This document shows positions 14,685 through 22,546 of a stretch of DNA of 64,000 nt, in pieces. The stretch is from Actinomadura rudentiformis. GTDB lineage: Bacteria; Actinomycetota; Actinomycetes; Streptosporangiales; Streptosporangiaceae. A model generated the notes under the pieces. The model had not been told where the DNA came from. It saw only the letters and a list, made by a program, of their open reading frames with translations, and did not search any database. Position 1 is the first letter of the stretch. Every line of letters starts with the position of its first letter. The stretch is taken from the NCBI RefSeq assembly GCF_008923185.1, contig NZ_WBMT01000031.1:79870-143869 (forward strand). Reading direction: 5' to 3'. A program made the position numbers and the translations under genes.

Positions 14685-16316
14685 ATGGCAGGAGCGCAGA
14701 CGCCGCCGAGGTCACTGGAGGCCACGACGCGGGCCCTGGACGAACGTTTCGGGACGACCGGCTTCGCCCGCAAGGCCATGCGCAAGGCGTTCCCGGACCA
14801 GTGGAGCTTCCTGCTCGGCGAGATCGCGATGTACTCGTTCGTGATCCTGCTGCTGACCGGGGTGTTCCTGACGCTGTTCTTCAAGCCGAGCATGCACGAG
14901 GTCGTCTACGACGGCTCCTACGCGCCGCTGCGCGGTGTGGAGATGAGCGAGGCGTACGCGTCGTCCCTGAAACTCAGTTTCGACGTCCGTGGAGGGCTGC
15001 TGGTGCGGCAGATCCACCACTGGGCGACGCTCGTCTTCATGGGGGCGATCCTCCTTCACCTGCTGCGCAACTTCTTCAGCGGGGCGTTCCGCAAGCCGCG
15101 GGAGCTGAACTGGATCATCGGCGTGGTCATGTTCATGCTCGTGATGCTGAACGGCCTGTTCGGCTACTCGCTCCCGGACGACCTGCTCTCGGGCACCGGC
15201 ATCCGCATCCTGGAGGGCTTTCTCGCGGGGATCCCGGTGATCGGCACGTACCTGGTGATGTTCCTGTTCGGCGGGGAGTTCCCGGGGACCGACATCATCC
15301 CGCGGCTGTACATCATCCACGTGCTGCTGATTCCGGGGATCCTCGCCGCGCTGATCCCGCTGCACGCCATCGTGCTGACCTGGCGGCAGACGCACACGAT
15401 GTACCCGGGACGCGGCGGCTCCAACTCCACCGTCCGCGGTTACCCGTTCTTCCCGACGTTCATAGCCAAGACGACGGCGCTGTTCCTGTGGATCCTTGGC
15501 GTCACGACGCTGATGGCCGCGTTCATCCAGATCAACCCGATCTGGCTGTACGGCCCGTACGACCCGGGCGCCATCAGCGCCGGTTCGCAGCCGGACTGGT
15601 ACATGGGCTGGCTGGAGGGTGCCCTGCGCATCATGCCGGCGTGGGAGATCAGCGCGTGGGGGCACACGCTCACGCTGAGCATCGTGATCCCCGCGCTCGT
15701 CGTCCCGGGAGTGCTGTTCACCGGCCTGGCCGTCTACCCGTTCATCGAACGATGGGTCACCGGCGACCACGCGATCCACCATCTGCTGGACCGGCCCCGT
15801 GACGTCCCCGCGCGGACCGGCATCGGAGTCGGCGGCGTCGTCTTCTACGGCCTGCTGTGGGCGGCCGGCGGCAACGACGTCCTGGCCCACCAGTTCGACA
15901 TCCCGCTGTTCTGGACGACGTGGTTCTTCCGCGGCGCGGTGATCCTCGGGCCCGTGCTCGGCTACGTCATCGCCTACCGGATCTGCGTCGGGCTCCAGCG
16001 GCGCGACCTCGCCCTCGTACGTCACGGGCTGGAGACAGGTGTCATCCGGCAGGCGCCCGACGGAAAGTTCGCCGAGGTCCACCGGCACCTGCCCGCCGGG
16101 AAGACCGCCGCGATCACCGACCCGCGCCCCGCTCCCGCCGTCCCGCTGGACGTGCCGCCCCCGGTGAACGACGTCGAGAGCCCGCAGGCACGCCACCGCC
16201 TGACCCGCGTACGTGCGGCCCTCAACCGCCGCTTCCGCGCGGACCTCGCCACCGTGCCGGAGCAGCCGAACGGCGACAAGGCCATAGCCGACCGGGAGAC
16301 CACCTCAAGCAGCTGA
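14685..16316 (+). CDS. qcrB: Cytochrome b subunit of a bc1-type complex (QcrB-like), orphan copy
   Basis: A 543-residue actinobacterial-type cytochrome b with eight or nine membrane segments. Heme-ligand histidines are visible in RQIHHWATLVFMGAILLHLLRN and in the IPLHAIVLTWRQTH helix; GYSLPDDLLSGTGIRI and the C-terminal long hydrophilic tail are typical of QcrB. AAAGGA lies eight bases before the ATG. Canonical actinomycete loci are qcrCAB, with cytochrome cc and the Rieske protein upstream. Neither is present here: the neighbours are a hemerythrin-like gene and a rhamnosidase. This is therefore likely a second, stand-alone copy. Whether it joins the housekeeping complex or a different chain cannot be told from sequence. 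Confidence 0.9.
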   Translation: MAGAQTPPRSLEATTRALDERFGTTGFARKAMRKAFPDQWSFLLGEIAMYSFVILLLTGVFLTLFFKPSMHEVVYDGSYAPLRGVEMSEAYASSLKLSFDVRGGLLVRQIHHWATLVFMGAILLHLLRNFFSGAFRKPRELNWIIGVVMFMLVMLNGLFGYSLPDDLLSGTGIRILEGFLAGIPVIGTYLVMFLFGGEFPGTDIIPRLYIIHVLLIPGILAALIPLHAIVLTWRQTHTMYPGRGGSNSTVRGYPFFPTFIAKTTALFLWILGVTTLMAAFIQINPIWLYGPYDPGAISAGSQPDWYMGWLEGALRIMPAWEISAWGHTLTLSIVIPALVVPGVLFTGLAVYPFIERWVTGDHAIHHLLDRPRDVPARTGIGVGGVVFYGLLWAAGGNDVLAHQFDIPLFWTTWFFRGAVILGPVLGYVIAYRICVGLQRRDLALVRHGLETGVIRQAPDGKFAEVHRHLPAGKTAAITDPRPAPAVPLDVPPPVNDVESPQARHRLTRVRAALNRRFRADLATVPEQPNGDKAIADRETTSSS

Positions 16317-16325
16317 CTGTGCAGT

Positions 16326-16362
16326 GCCGGACAGGGCGGTCGTGATGACCGCCCTGTCCGGC
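16326..16362 (+). terminator. Strong hairpin terminator after orphan qcrB
   Basis: GCCGGACAGGGCGGTC (16326-16341) and its exact reverse complement (16347-16362) form a perfect 16-bp stem with a five-base loop, starting ten bases after the qcrB stop. There is no T-tract, but stems this strong usually end transcription in actinomycetes. Confidence 0.8.
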
Positions 16363-16380
16363 GTTACTTGCGCCAGAACG

Positions 16381-16410
16381 TTGACCTTCGTGACGCACCC
16401 CACATATTCA
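16381..16410 (+). promoter_or_regulatory. Candidate rhamnosidase promoter
   Basis: TTGACC (16381-16386) and TATTCA (16405-16410) are 18 bases apart, just upstream of the palindromic operator. The -10 match is only moderate. Confidence 0.4.
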
Positions 16411-16425
16411 GGTCAATTCCGATCA

Positions 16426-16441
16426 ATTAAAACGTTTTAAT
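16426..16441. promoter_or_regulatory. Perfect 16-bp palindrome, LacI-type operator
   Basis: ATTAAAACGTTTTAAT is a perfect palindrome with the central CG typical of LacI-family operators. It is strikingly AT-rich for this genome, lies 52 bases upstream of the rhamnosidase start and just downstream of the candidate -10, so a bound repressor would block initiation or early elongation. The nearest LacI gene is at 21261-22286. Confidence 0.65.
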
Positions 16442-16492
16442 CACCCTCCGATGGCCCCCGCAACGGCCTGCTGGCTGGAAGGCATGGTGCGC

Positions 16493-19400
16493 ATGTCGAT
16501 TCACGTTCCTCTTCGGCGGTTCCGGCGGGCGGGGGTCAGGCGCCGGTTGGCGGCGCTGGTCGCAGCCCTCGCAGTGTGTCTCGGGGGCCTGCCGGTGCCG
16601 GCCCCTGTCGCGGCAGGGGCGCAGGCGGCTGCCCCGATCGCGGTCGGGGGGCTGACCACGAACGGACGCGTCGATCCCCTGGGCATACCCGGTCAGAATC
16701 CGGTCTTCGGCTGGATGTCGACGTCCTCGCGGCGCGGTGTCACCCAGTCGGCGTACGAGGTCCAGGTCGGGTCTTCCCCGGGCGCGTCCGATGTCTGGAG
16801 ACCGGGTCGGGTCGCCTCTGATCGGCAGGTGAACGTCACCTACGACGGCCCGGCGCTCTCATCGGGTACTCGCTACCACTGGCGGGTCCGCGTGTGGGAC
16901 GGCCAGGGCTCGGCAAGCGCCTGGAGCGCGCCGGCCTGGTTCGAGACCGGATTGCTCTCGGCGGGGGACTGGGGCTCGGCAGCCTGGATCGGCAAGCCGG
17001 CCCCCTCGTACGAGAACTGGACCGACTACTCGGCGACACTGAGCTTCAAGCTCACCAACACCGCCTTCGGAACGTTCCTCCGCGCCCAGAACGCCACCAA
17101 CGCCTACATGTGGCAGATCAACGTCGGAACCACGAGTTCCGATATCCCCAGGCTGGTGCCGCATCTCCGGGTCAACGGCAACTACTCGGTGCTCGGGGCC
17201 GTGGATCTGCGGCCCTTCGGCTTCACCCGTGACGCGCTCCTCAAGGGAACGCACACGGTGACCTACACGGTGAGCGGCACCACCATCAAGACCACCCTGG
17301 ACGATGTCGTCGTCGACACCCGGACGATGACGAATTTCGGCCACGGCCGGGTGGGCGTCCGCACGCACGGAGCCGAGTCGGTGACCGTCAGCTCGTTCAA
17401 GGTCACCAAGCCTGACGGCACGGTGCTGGCGGATCCCGACTTCACCGCGAACCCGTTCAACGGAGGGTCGTTCAGCGACCGCCAAGTCACCGTGACCGGG
17501 ACCACCGACGCGTTCCTCCTGGGGCCGGATGAGAATGGGCCGCTGCTGCGGACGGGCTTCAGGACCGACCCGGGCAAGACCGTCAAGAGTGCACGGGTGT
17601 ACGCCTCGGCGCACGGTGTCTACGAGCTCTCCCTCAACGGCCGCAAGGTGGGCGACCAGTTCCTGGCGCCGGGCTACACCGAGTACGCCAAGCGCATCCA
17701 GTCGCAGACCTATGACGTGACCGGCCTGGTCCGGGAGGGTGGCAACGGGCTCGGCGCCAAGCTGGGCGACGGTTGGTGGGCGGGCAAGATCGGCCTGGAG
17801 GGCAAGGGACAGTACGGCCATGACCTGGCCCTCGTCGCGCGGCTGAAGATCACCTATGGCGACGGAAGCGTGCAGTGGGTCGACACCGGTTCCGACTGGA
17901 GGTGGGCTCCGGGACCGTTCGTGGCCACCGACAACCAGTTGGGCGAGACCTACGCCGCACGGTTCGAGCAGCCGGGGTGGGACGGCGCGGGCTTCGACGC
18001 CTCGTCCTGGAGGCCCGTCGCGATCCGGCCGTCCGACACCGCCAAGCTGTCGCCTCAGCCCGACGAGCCGGTCCGTCAGACGGCGGTCCTCGACACCGTC
18101 AAGGTCACCCGGCCGAGCTCCGGTGTGACGATCTACGATCTCGGGCAGAACATGGTGGGTGTCCCGCGCGTGACCCTCACGGGCAAGGCCGGGGAGACCG
18201 TCCGGCTCCGGCACGCCGAGGTACTCAACCGCGACGGCACGATGTACACCGCGAACCTCCGCGCCGCCTTGGCCACGGACTACTACACGTTCGCGAAAGA
18301 CGGCACGATCACCTATCAGCCGACCTTCACCCAGCACGGCTTCCGCTACATCGAGATCACCGGCCTGAGCCAGGCGCCCGAGGCGGCGGATGTGAAGGGC
18401 GTCGTGTGGGGCTCCGACCTGCCCAGTACGGGGACGCTGCGCACGTCCAACGCGATGCTGAACCAACTGGTCAGCAACGTCTCCTGGGGTGCGCGAGGCA
18501 ACTTCTTGTCGATCCCGACCGACACCCCCGCCCGCGACGAGCGGCTGGGCTGGACGGGTGACATCAGCATCTTCGCCCCGACCGCCAGCTACCTCAGCGA
18601 CATGCGCGCCTTCCTCGGCAAGTGGATGACCGACGTGCGCGATGAGCAGAAGGGCAACGGATCGATCCCTGCCGTCGTCCCGGCCAGCAACGGCGTGTTC
18701 GAGGACAGTGGTGTGGGCTGGGAGGACGCCACCATCACCGTGCCCCACGCACTCTGGCGCGCCTATGGGGACGCCCAGGTCGTGCGGGACAACTACGAGA
18801 CGATGCGCAAGTTCTTCGCCTACGCCCGTGCCAGCGCCGGCGCGGACAACCTGGAGACCGGTCGGACGACGTTCTTCACCGCCGACTGGCTCCACCTCGA
18901 CGACCCGTCCAACCAGGGTGTCCTTGGTACGGCCATCTGGGCGCAGGACGTGCGGATGATGGCCGAGATGGCCCAGGCCGTCGGCCGCGGCGACGAGGCC
19001 AAGGAATACGCCGACCTCTACCAGGCCGTCCGCCGGTCGTTCACGGACGCCTACGTGGCCCAGGACGGCACGGTGCTCGGGAACTCGCAGGCCGGGTACG
19101 CCCTCGCCCTCGGCATGGGCCTGGTCACCGACCCCACCCGGAAGCAGAAGGCCGGCCAGAAGTACGTGGCCAAGTTGGCGCAGGCCGACAACCACCTCCG
19201 GACCGGCTTCATCGGCACCCCGTGGCTGCTGCCAGCCCTGACCAACATCGGCCGGGCCGACCTCGCCTACACGCTGCTGCTCAAGGAGGACTACCCGTCC
19301 TGGGGCTACGAGATCAGGAACGGCGCGACCACGATCTGGGAGCGCTGGAACTCGATCCAGCCGGACGGCTCGTTCGGGCCCGTGGACATGAACTCGTTCA

Positions 19401-21172
19401 ACCACTACGCCTACGGGGCGGTCGCCGACTGGATGTTCCAGAACATCGGTGGCCTGTCGGCGCTCGCGCCCGGATACAAGCGCTCCCGGATCGCGCCTGC
19501 GATCGGTGGCGGGCTGACGCAAGGCTCCGGACGCCTCACCACCGTGTACGGCCCGCTGTCGTCGACGTGGAGCACGTCCGACGGGGATCTCGACCTGAAG
19601 GTCACCGTGCCGGTGAACACCATCGCCGAGGTGCACGTGCCGGCGAAGACGCGCTGGGCGGTCACCGAAGGCGGCCGGCCGGCGACCGACGCGCCAGGCC
19701 TTCGCTTCCTCCGCATGGAGGGCGGGGCAGCGGTGTTCGAAGTCGGATCCGGCTCCTACGCCTTCGGTGTCGACCCCGTTCTCGGCGGGCTCGGGAACGG
19801 CGCCGACGCGGTCAAGGAGCTGAGCGACCTGGTCGCGAAGTTCAACGCTCCCGGCGCACCGGCGGCACGTGAGTGGACCCGCCAGGCCCAGGCCTCCGTC
19901 AGCGCCGCTCGGAACGCCCATGTCGCCGGTGACGAGAAGGACACGGCCAGAGGGGTGCACCGGGCCCTGGCACGCCTGGGCGACCTCAGCCGCTGGACGG
20001 CATTCCAGGTGAGCAAGGGCCACCTGAGCGCCGCCGATGGAAAAGCGGTCGACGCGCTGCACAGCCGCATCGAAGCCGATCTGTCGGCGGTCTCCGGGCT
20101 GGTCCTGGGAGCCTCGGCCACGATCGAAATGCCCGTCGGCGAATGGTTCCCGGGCTCGACCATCCCCGTCGCGATCGCGGTCCGGAATGCCGGGAAGAGG
20201 AACCTGACGTCGCTCGCCGCGACGCTCAAGGCCGCCTCCGGATGGCAGGTGAGCGAGGCCGGTGACAACCCCGCGCTCGTGAAACCTGGTGAGACGGCAC
20301 GTCTGCGCTACAACGTGCGGGTGCCCAAGGACGCCGAGCCAGGGCCTGCGCAGCTGGAGGGCACGGTCGGCTATGACTACCGGAAGGGGACCGCGAAACT
20401 GCCCGTGGGTGCGTCCGTGGCCGTCGCCGCGCCGGTCGTGGTCACATCTGTCTCCCTTTCGCCGGCCAAGACCGGGCCCGGAGGCGTCCTCACAGCGTCG
20501 ATCCAGCTCACCAACCGGACGGAGAACGCCGTGACGCGGAGTCTCGGCATCCAGGTGCCGTCGGGCTGGACCGCACCCTCCAGGCAGTCCCACGAGATCG
20601 CCGCCAAGGCCACCGTGACGGTGCCCGTCAAGATCGATGTACCCCTCGCCGTCACGCAGGGCGACGCCACCATCGTTGCGGCCACCGGCGCCCTGCCGGA
20701 GGAACGCGGCACCGCGACGACCACGGTCGAGCTCGTGAACCCCCCGGCCAACCCTGTCGACTCCGTGGACCTCGGGAACGCGACCTCGGAGACCGCGCAC
20801 GCACTCACGGCGTCCGCGTCCTCGGGCACCAACACCGAGGCCGGACTGACCAGGCGCTACACCGACAACGGCGCGTCCAACGGGTGGTTCGAGGTCGACC
20901 TGAAGGTGCCGGCAGGCCGGGCGTTCGTGATCCGGGCAGTCGAGACCTACAACATGGCGCAGCTCAAGACCTACGACGTGACGCTCGACGGCCATCTCCA
21001 GGTGCAACGGCGATTCCAGCGAACTGCGGGTGAAAGCGGGACAGTGACCTACCAGTTCGTGGTGCAACCCTCGGCGGACACCGCGGACGGCCAGGTCCGA
21101 ATCCGCTTCCAAGACGTCCCGGGCGACTTCGACCCCTCGATCGCCGACATCTGGTCGGTGCCGCTGAACTAA
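16493..21172 (+). CDS. Secreted alpha-L-rhamnosidase, GH78, multidomain
   Basis: A 1559-residue exported enzyme removing terminal alpha-L-rhamnose from plant glycosides or polysaccharides. The N-terminal ~50 residues are a signal peptide with an arginine-rich start. Next come the GH78 N-terminal strands, a laminin-G-like insert (about 170-340), rhamnosidase N domains, and the (alpha/alpha)6 catalytic domain. The latter has DERLGWTGD (near 681), holding acidic residues of the general-acid region, and TTIWERWNS (near 948), holding the likely catalytic base. About residues 1115-1220 are helical; two beta-sandwich domains of NEW3 type follow, then a C-terminal carbohydrate-binding-like domain. 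The start at 16493 is favoured by GGAAGG ten bases upstream. No transporter for released rhamnose is adjacent. Confidence 0.9.
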   Translation: MSIHVPLRRFRRAGVRRRLAALVAALAVCLGGLPVPAPVAAGAQAAAPIAVGGLTTNGRVDPLGIPGQNPVFGWMSTSSRRGVTQSAYEVQVGSSPGASDVWRPGRVASDRQVNVTYDGPALSSGTRYHWRVRVWDGQGSASAWSAPAWFETGLLSAGDWGSAAWIGKPAPSYENWTDYSATLSFKLTNTAFGTFLRAQNATNAYMWQINVGTTSSDIPRLVPHLRVNGNYSVLGAVDLRPFGFTRDALLKGTHTVTYTVSGTTIKTTLDDVVVDTRTMTNFGHGRVGVRTHGAESVTVSSFKVTKPDGTVLADPDFTANPFNGGSFSDRQVTVTGTTDAFLLGPDENGPLLRTGFRTDPGKTVKSARVYASAHGVYELSLNGRKVGDQFLAPGYTEYAKRIQSQTYDVTGLVREGGNGLGAKLGDGWWAGKIGLEGKGQYGHDLALVARLKITYGDGSVQWVDTGSDWRWAPGPFVATDNQLGETYAARFEQPGWDGAGFDASSWRPVAIRPSDTAKLSPQPDEPVRQTAVLDTVKVTRPSSGVTIYDLGQNMVGVPRVTLTGKAGETVRLRHAEVLNRDGTMYTANLRAALATDYYTFAKDGTITYQPTFTQHGFRYIEITGLSQAPEAADVKGVVWGSDLPSTGTLRTSNAMLNQLVSNVSWGARGNFLSIPTDTPARDERLGWTGDISIFAPTASYLSDMRAFLGKWMTDVRDEQKGNGSIPAVVPASNGVFEDSGVGWEDATITVPHALWRAYGDAQVVRDNYETMRKFFAYARASAGADNLETGRTTFFTADWLHLDDPSNQGVLGTAIWAQDVRMMAEMAQAVGRGDEAKEYADLYQAVRRSFTDAYVAQDGTVLGNSQAGYALALGMGLVTDPTRKQKAGQKYVAKLAQADNHLRTGFIGTPWLLPALTNIGRADLAYTLLLKEDYPSWGYEIRNGATTIWERWNSIQPDGSFGPVDMNSFNHYAYGAVADWMFQNIGGLSALAPGYKRSRIAPAIGGGLTQGSGRLTTVYGPLSSTWSTSDGDLDLKVTVPVNTIAEVHVPAKTRWAVTEGGRPATDAPGLRFLRMEGGAAVFEVGSGSYAFGVDPVLGGLGNGADAVKELSDLVAKFNAPGAPAAREWTRQAQASVSAARNAHVAGDEKDTARGVHRALARLGDLSRWTAFQVSKGHLSAADGKAVDALHSRIEADLSAVSGLVLGASATIEMPVGEWFPGSTIPVAIAVRNAGKRNLTSLAATLKAASGWQVSEAGDNPALVKPGETARLRYNVRVPKDAEPGPAQLEGTVGYDYRKGTAKLPVGASVAVAAPVVVTSVSLSPAKTGPGGVLTASIQLTNRTENAVTRSLGIQVPSGWTAPSRQSHEIAAKATVTVPVKIDVPLAVTQGDATIVAATGALPEERGTATTTVELVNPPANPVDSVDLGNATSETAHALTASASSGTNTEAGLTRRYTDNGASNGWFEVDLKVPAGRAFVIRAVETYNMAQLKTYDVTLDGHLQVQRRFQRTAGESGTVTYQFVVQPSADTADGQVRIRFQDVPGDFDPSIADIWSVPLN

Positions 21173-21181
21173 CGGCGCTGA

Positions 21182-21223
21182 CACGGTGGCGGCCCAGGGG
21201 AGGACCCCTGAGCCGCCACCGTG
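21182..21223. terminator. Bidirectional terminator between rhamnosidase and lacI-type gene
   Basis: CACGGTGGCGGC (21182-21193) pairs with GCCGCCACCGTG (21212-21223), and CAGGGG (21195-21200) pairs with CCCCTG (21205-21210), leaving one C/A mismatch and a four-base AGGA loop: an 18-bp stem between two convergent genes. Confidence 0.85.
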
Positions 21224-21260
21224 CGTTCCCGCCCGCGAACTGGTGGAACTTCGCCGAGGA

Positions 21261-22286
21261 TCAAGCTTTCTGAAGTGCGGGGACGGGGCGTTCGCCGGAG
21301 CCCCGGACGATCAGTCGGGTGGGGACGGTGATGGTGCGGGCGCGGGAGCGGTCGCCGTCGAGGCGGGCCAGGGCGGCGGTCGCCGCCGTTCTGCCGATCT
21401 CCTCGGGGTTCTGGGCGACGACGGTCAGGGCCGGTTCGAGTGCCTCGGCGAGCGGTACGTCGTCGAAGGCGACGACGGCGATGTCCTTCCGTTTGCCGCG
21501 GGCGAGTTCGACGATGATTCCCAGTGCCACGATGTTGTTGCCGGCGAAGAGTGCGGTGGGAGGGTCCGCCAGGCCCAGTAGCCGTGATGTGGCGGCGGCG
21601 GCCTCGTGCTGGTCGTGGGCGTTGGTGACCAGGGTGCGGTGGTAGGGGAGGCCGGCTTCCTGGAGGGCGGCGCGGTAGCCGGCCAGGCGCTCGCGGCGGG
21701 TGTAGAGGTTGGTGGGGAGGTCACCGATGAAGCCGATGCGCCGGTGGCCGTGGGCGATCAGATGGGTGACGCCGTCGTGGGCGCCCGCACGGTTGGTGCT
21801 GACGACGCTGTCCGCGGCCAGGCCCACTCCGGGACGGTCGGCGAAGACGATGGGGAGTCCTGCGGCGCGGTGGGCCTTGAGGTAGGAGTGGTCGGCGCCG
21901 ACGGACGGCACGATCATCAGGATGCTGATGCGGCGGGCGAGGAACTTGTCCGCCAACGCGCGTTCGCGGTCGGGGTCGTCTGCCGAGGAGCCCATCAGGA
22001 GGGTCAGGCCGCGATCGCGGACGGTGTCCTCGATGCCACTGGCCACGGTGCCGAAGAAGGGGTTGCCGAGGTCGGGGATGATCAGTCCGATGGTGGTGTC
22101 GGGTCCGCCGACGCGGATGTTGCGGGCCATGAGGTTCGGCTGGAAGCCGAGCTTGGCCACGGCGGCGAGGACCTGCTCCCTGGTCCGGGCTGACGCGGGC
22201 CCGTCCCCGTTGAGCACGCGGGAGACGGTCTTGGCGCTGACGCCGACTTCTCGGGCGACATCTGCCAGGGTGGGGCGGCGGTTCAC
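21261..22286 (-). CDS. LacI-family transcriptional regulator
   Basis: A 341-residue LacI/GalR repressor. The helix-turn-helix and hinge are at residues 4-55 (PTLADVAREVGVSAKTVSRV then LNGDG), and the rest is a periplasmic-binding-type sugar sensor starting TIGLIIPDLGNPFFGTVASGIE. I use the GTG at 22286 because it gives the normal LacI length and is preceded by a GGGGAGAGG stretch; longer in-frame forms add unrelated Arg-rich sequence. It is divergent from the GH32 fructan hydrolase, whose leader has two adjacent LacI-type operators, and convergent with the rhamnosidase. It most likely represses the hydrolase and itself; the effector is probably a fructose-containing sugar (inference). Confidence 0.9.
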   Translation of the reverse strand: MNRRPTLADVAREVGVSAKTVSRVLNGDGPASARTREQVLAAVAKLGFQPNLMARNIRVGGPDTTIGLIIPDLGNPFFGTVASGIEDTVRDRGLTLLMGSSADDPDRERALADKFLARRISILMIVPSVGADHSYLKAHRAAGLPIVFADRPGVGLAADSVVSTNRAGAHDGVTHLIAHGHRRIGFIGDLPTNLYTRRERLAGYRAALQEAGLPYHRTLVTNAHDQHEAAAATSRLLGLADPPTALFAGNNIVALGIIVELARGKRKDIAVVAFDDVPLAEALEPALTVVAQNPEEIGRTAATAALARLDGDRSRARTITVPTRLIVRGSGERPVPALQKA

Positions 22287-22390
22287 GCTATGACAGTACC
22301 TCTCCCCGGATCGCGGCCCTGACCTGCTCGGTCTTCCAGCCTCGAGCCGCCGGATCGCATGATGGGCCGACGGCCGGCGAGGGCACATCC

Positions 22391-22419
22391 TTGACACATC
22401 GGCGGAGCGCGCTCATCAT
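22391..22419 (+). promoter_or_regulatory. Candidate promoter of the GH32 gene
   Basis: A consensus TTGACA (22391-22396) and CATCAT (22414-22419) are 17 bases apart. The start point would fall just before the tandem operators. Confidence 0.45.
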
Positions 22420-22430
22420 CGGGCCAGCCG

Positions 22431-22462
22431 ATGTCAACGATGACATATGTCAACGATGACAT
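22431..22462. promoter_or_regulatory. Two adjacent copies of a 16-bp LacI-type operator
   Basis: ATGTCAACGATGACAT occurs twice head to tail with no gap (22431-22446 and 22447-22462). Each copy is a near-palindrome: ATGTCA and TGACAT arms around a central ACGA. Placed just after the candidate -10 of the GH32 gene and within the divergent lacI leader region, the pair would hold two repressor dimers side by side. Confidence 0.75.
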
Positions 22463-22546
22463 CTCTGGGCGCCGTGCACGACGGTGCCTGCAAGGCGTCA
22501 CTTTTCGGCCGGTCCGTGCCGGGCGGGCCGCAGCACAGGAGAGACC

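Noticed and set aside
14712..16196. A 494-codon minus-strand frame opposite qcrB
   Set aside because: Charged Asp/Gln/His/Arg-rich shadow of a membrane protein gene; no ribosome-binding site or recognisable fold.
16859..21184. A 1441-codon minus-strand open frame opposite the rhamnosidase
   Set aside because: It is the antisense shadow of a strongly codon-biased GH78 gene; its product is low-complexity Arg/Gly/His text with no domain, and it spans the terminator side of the gene.
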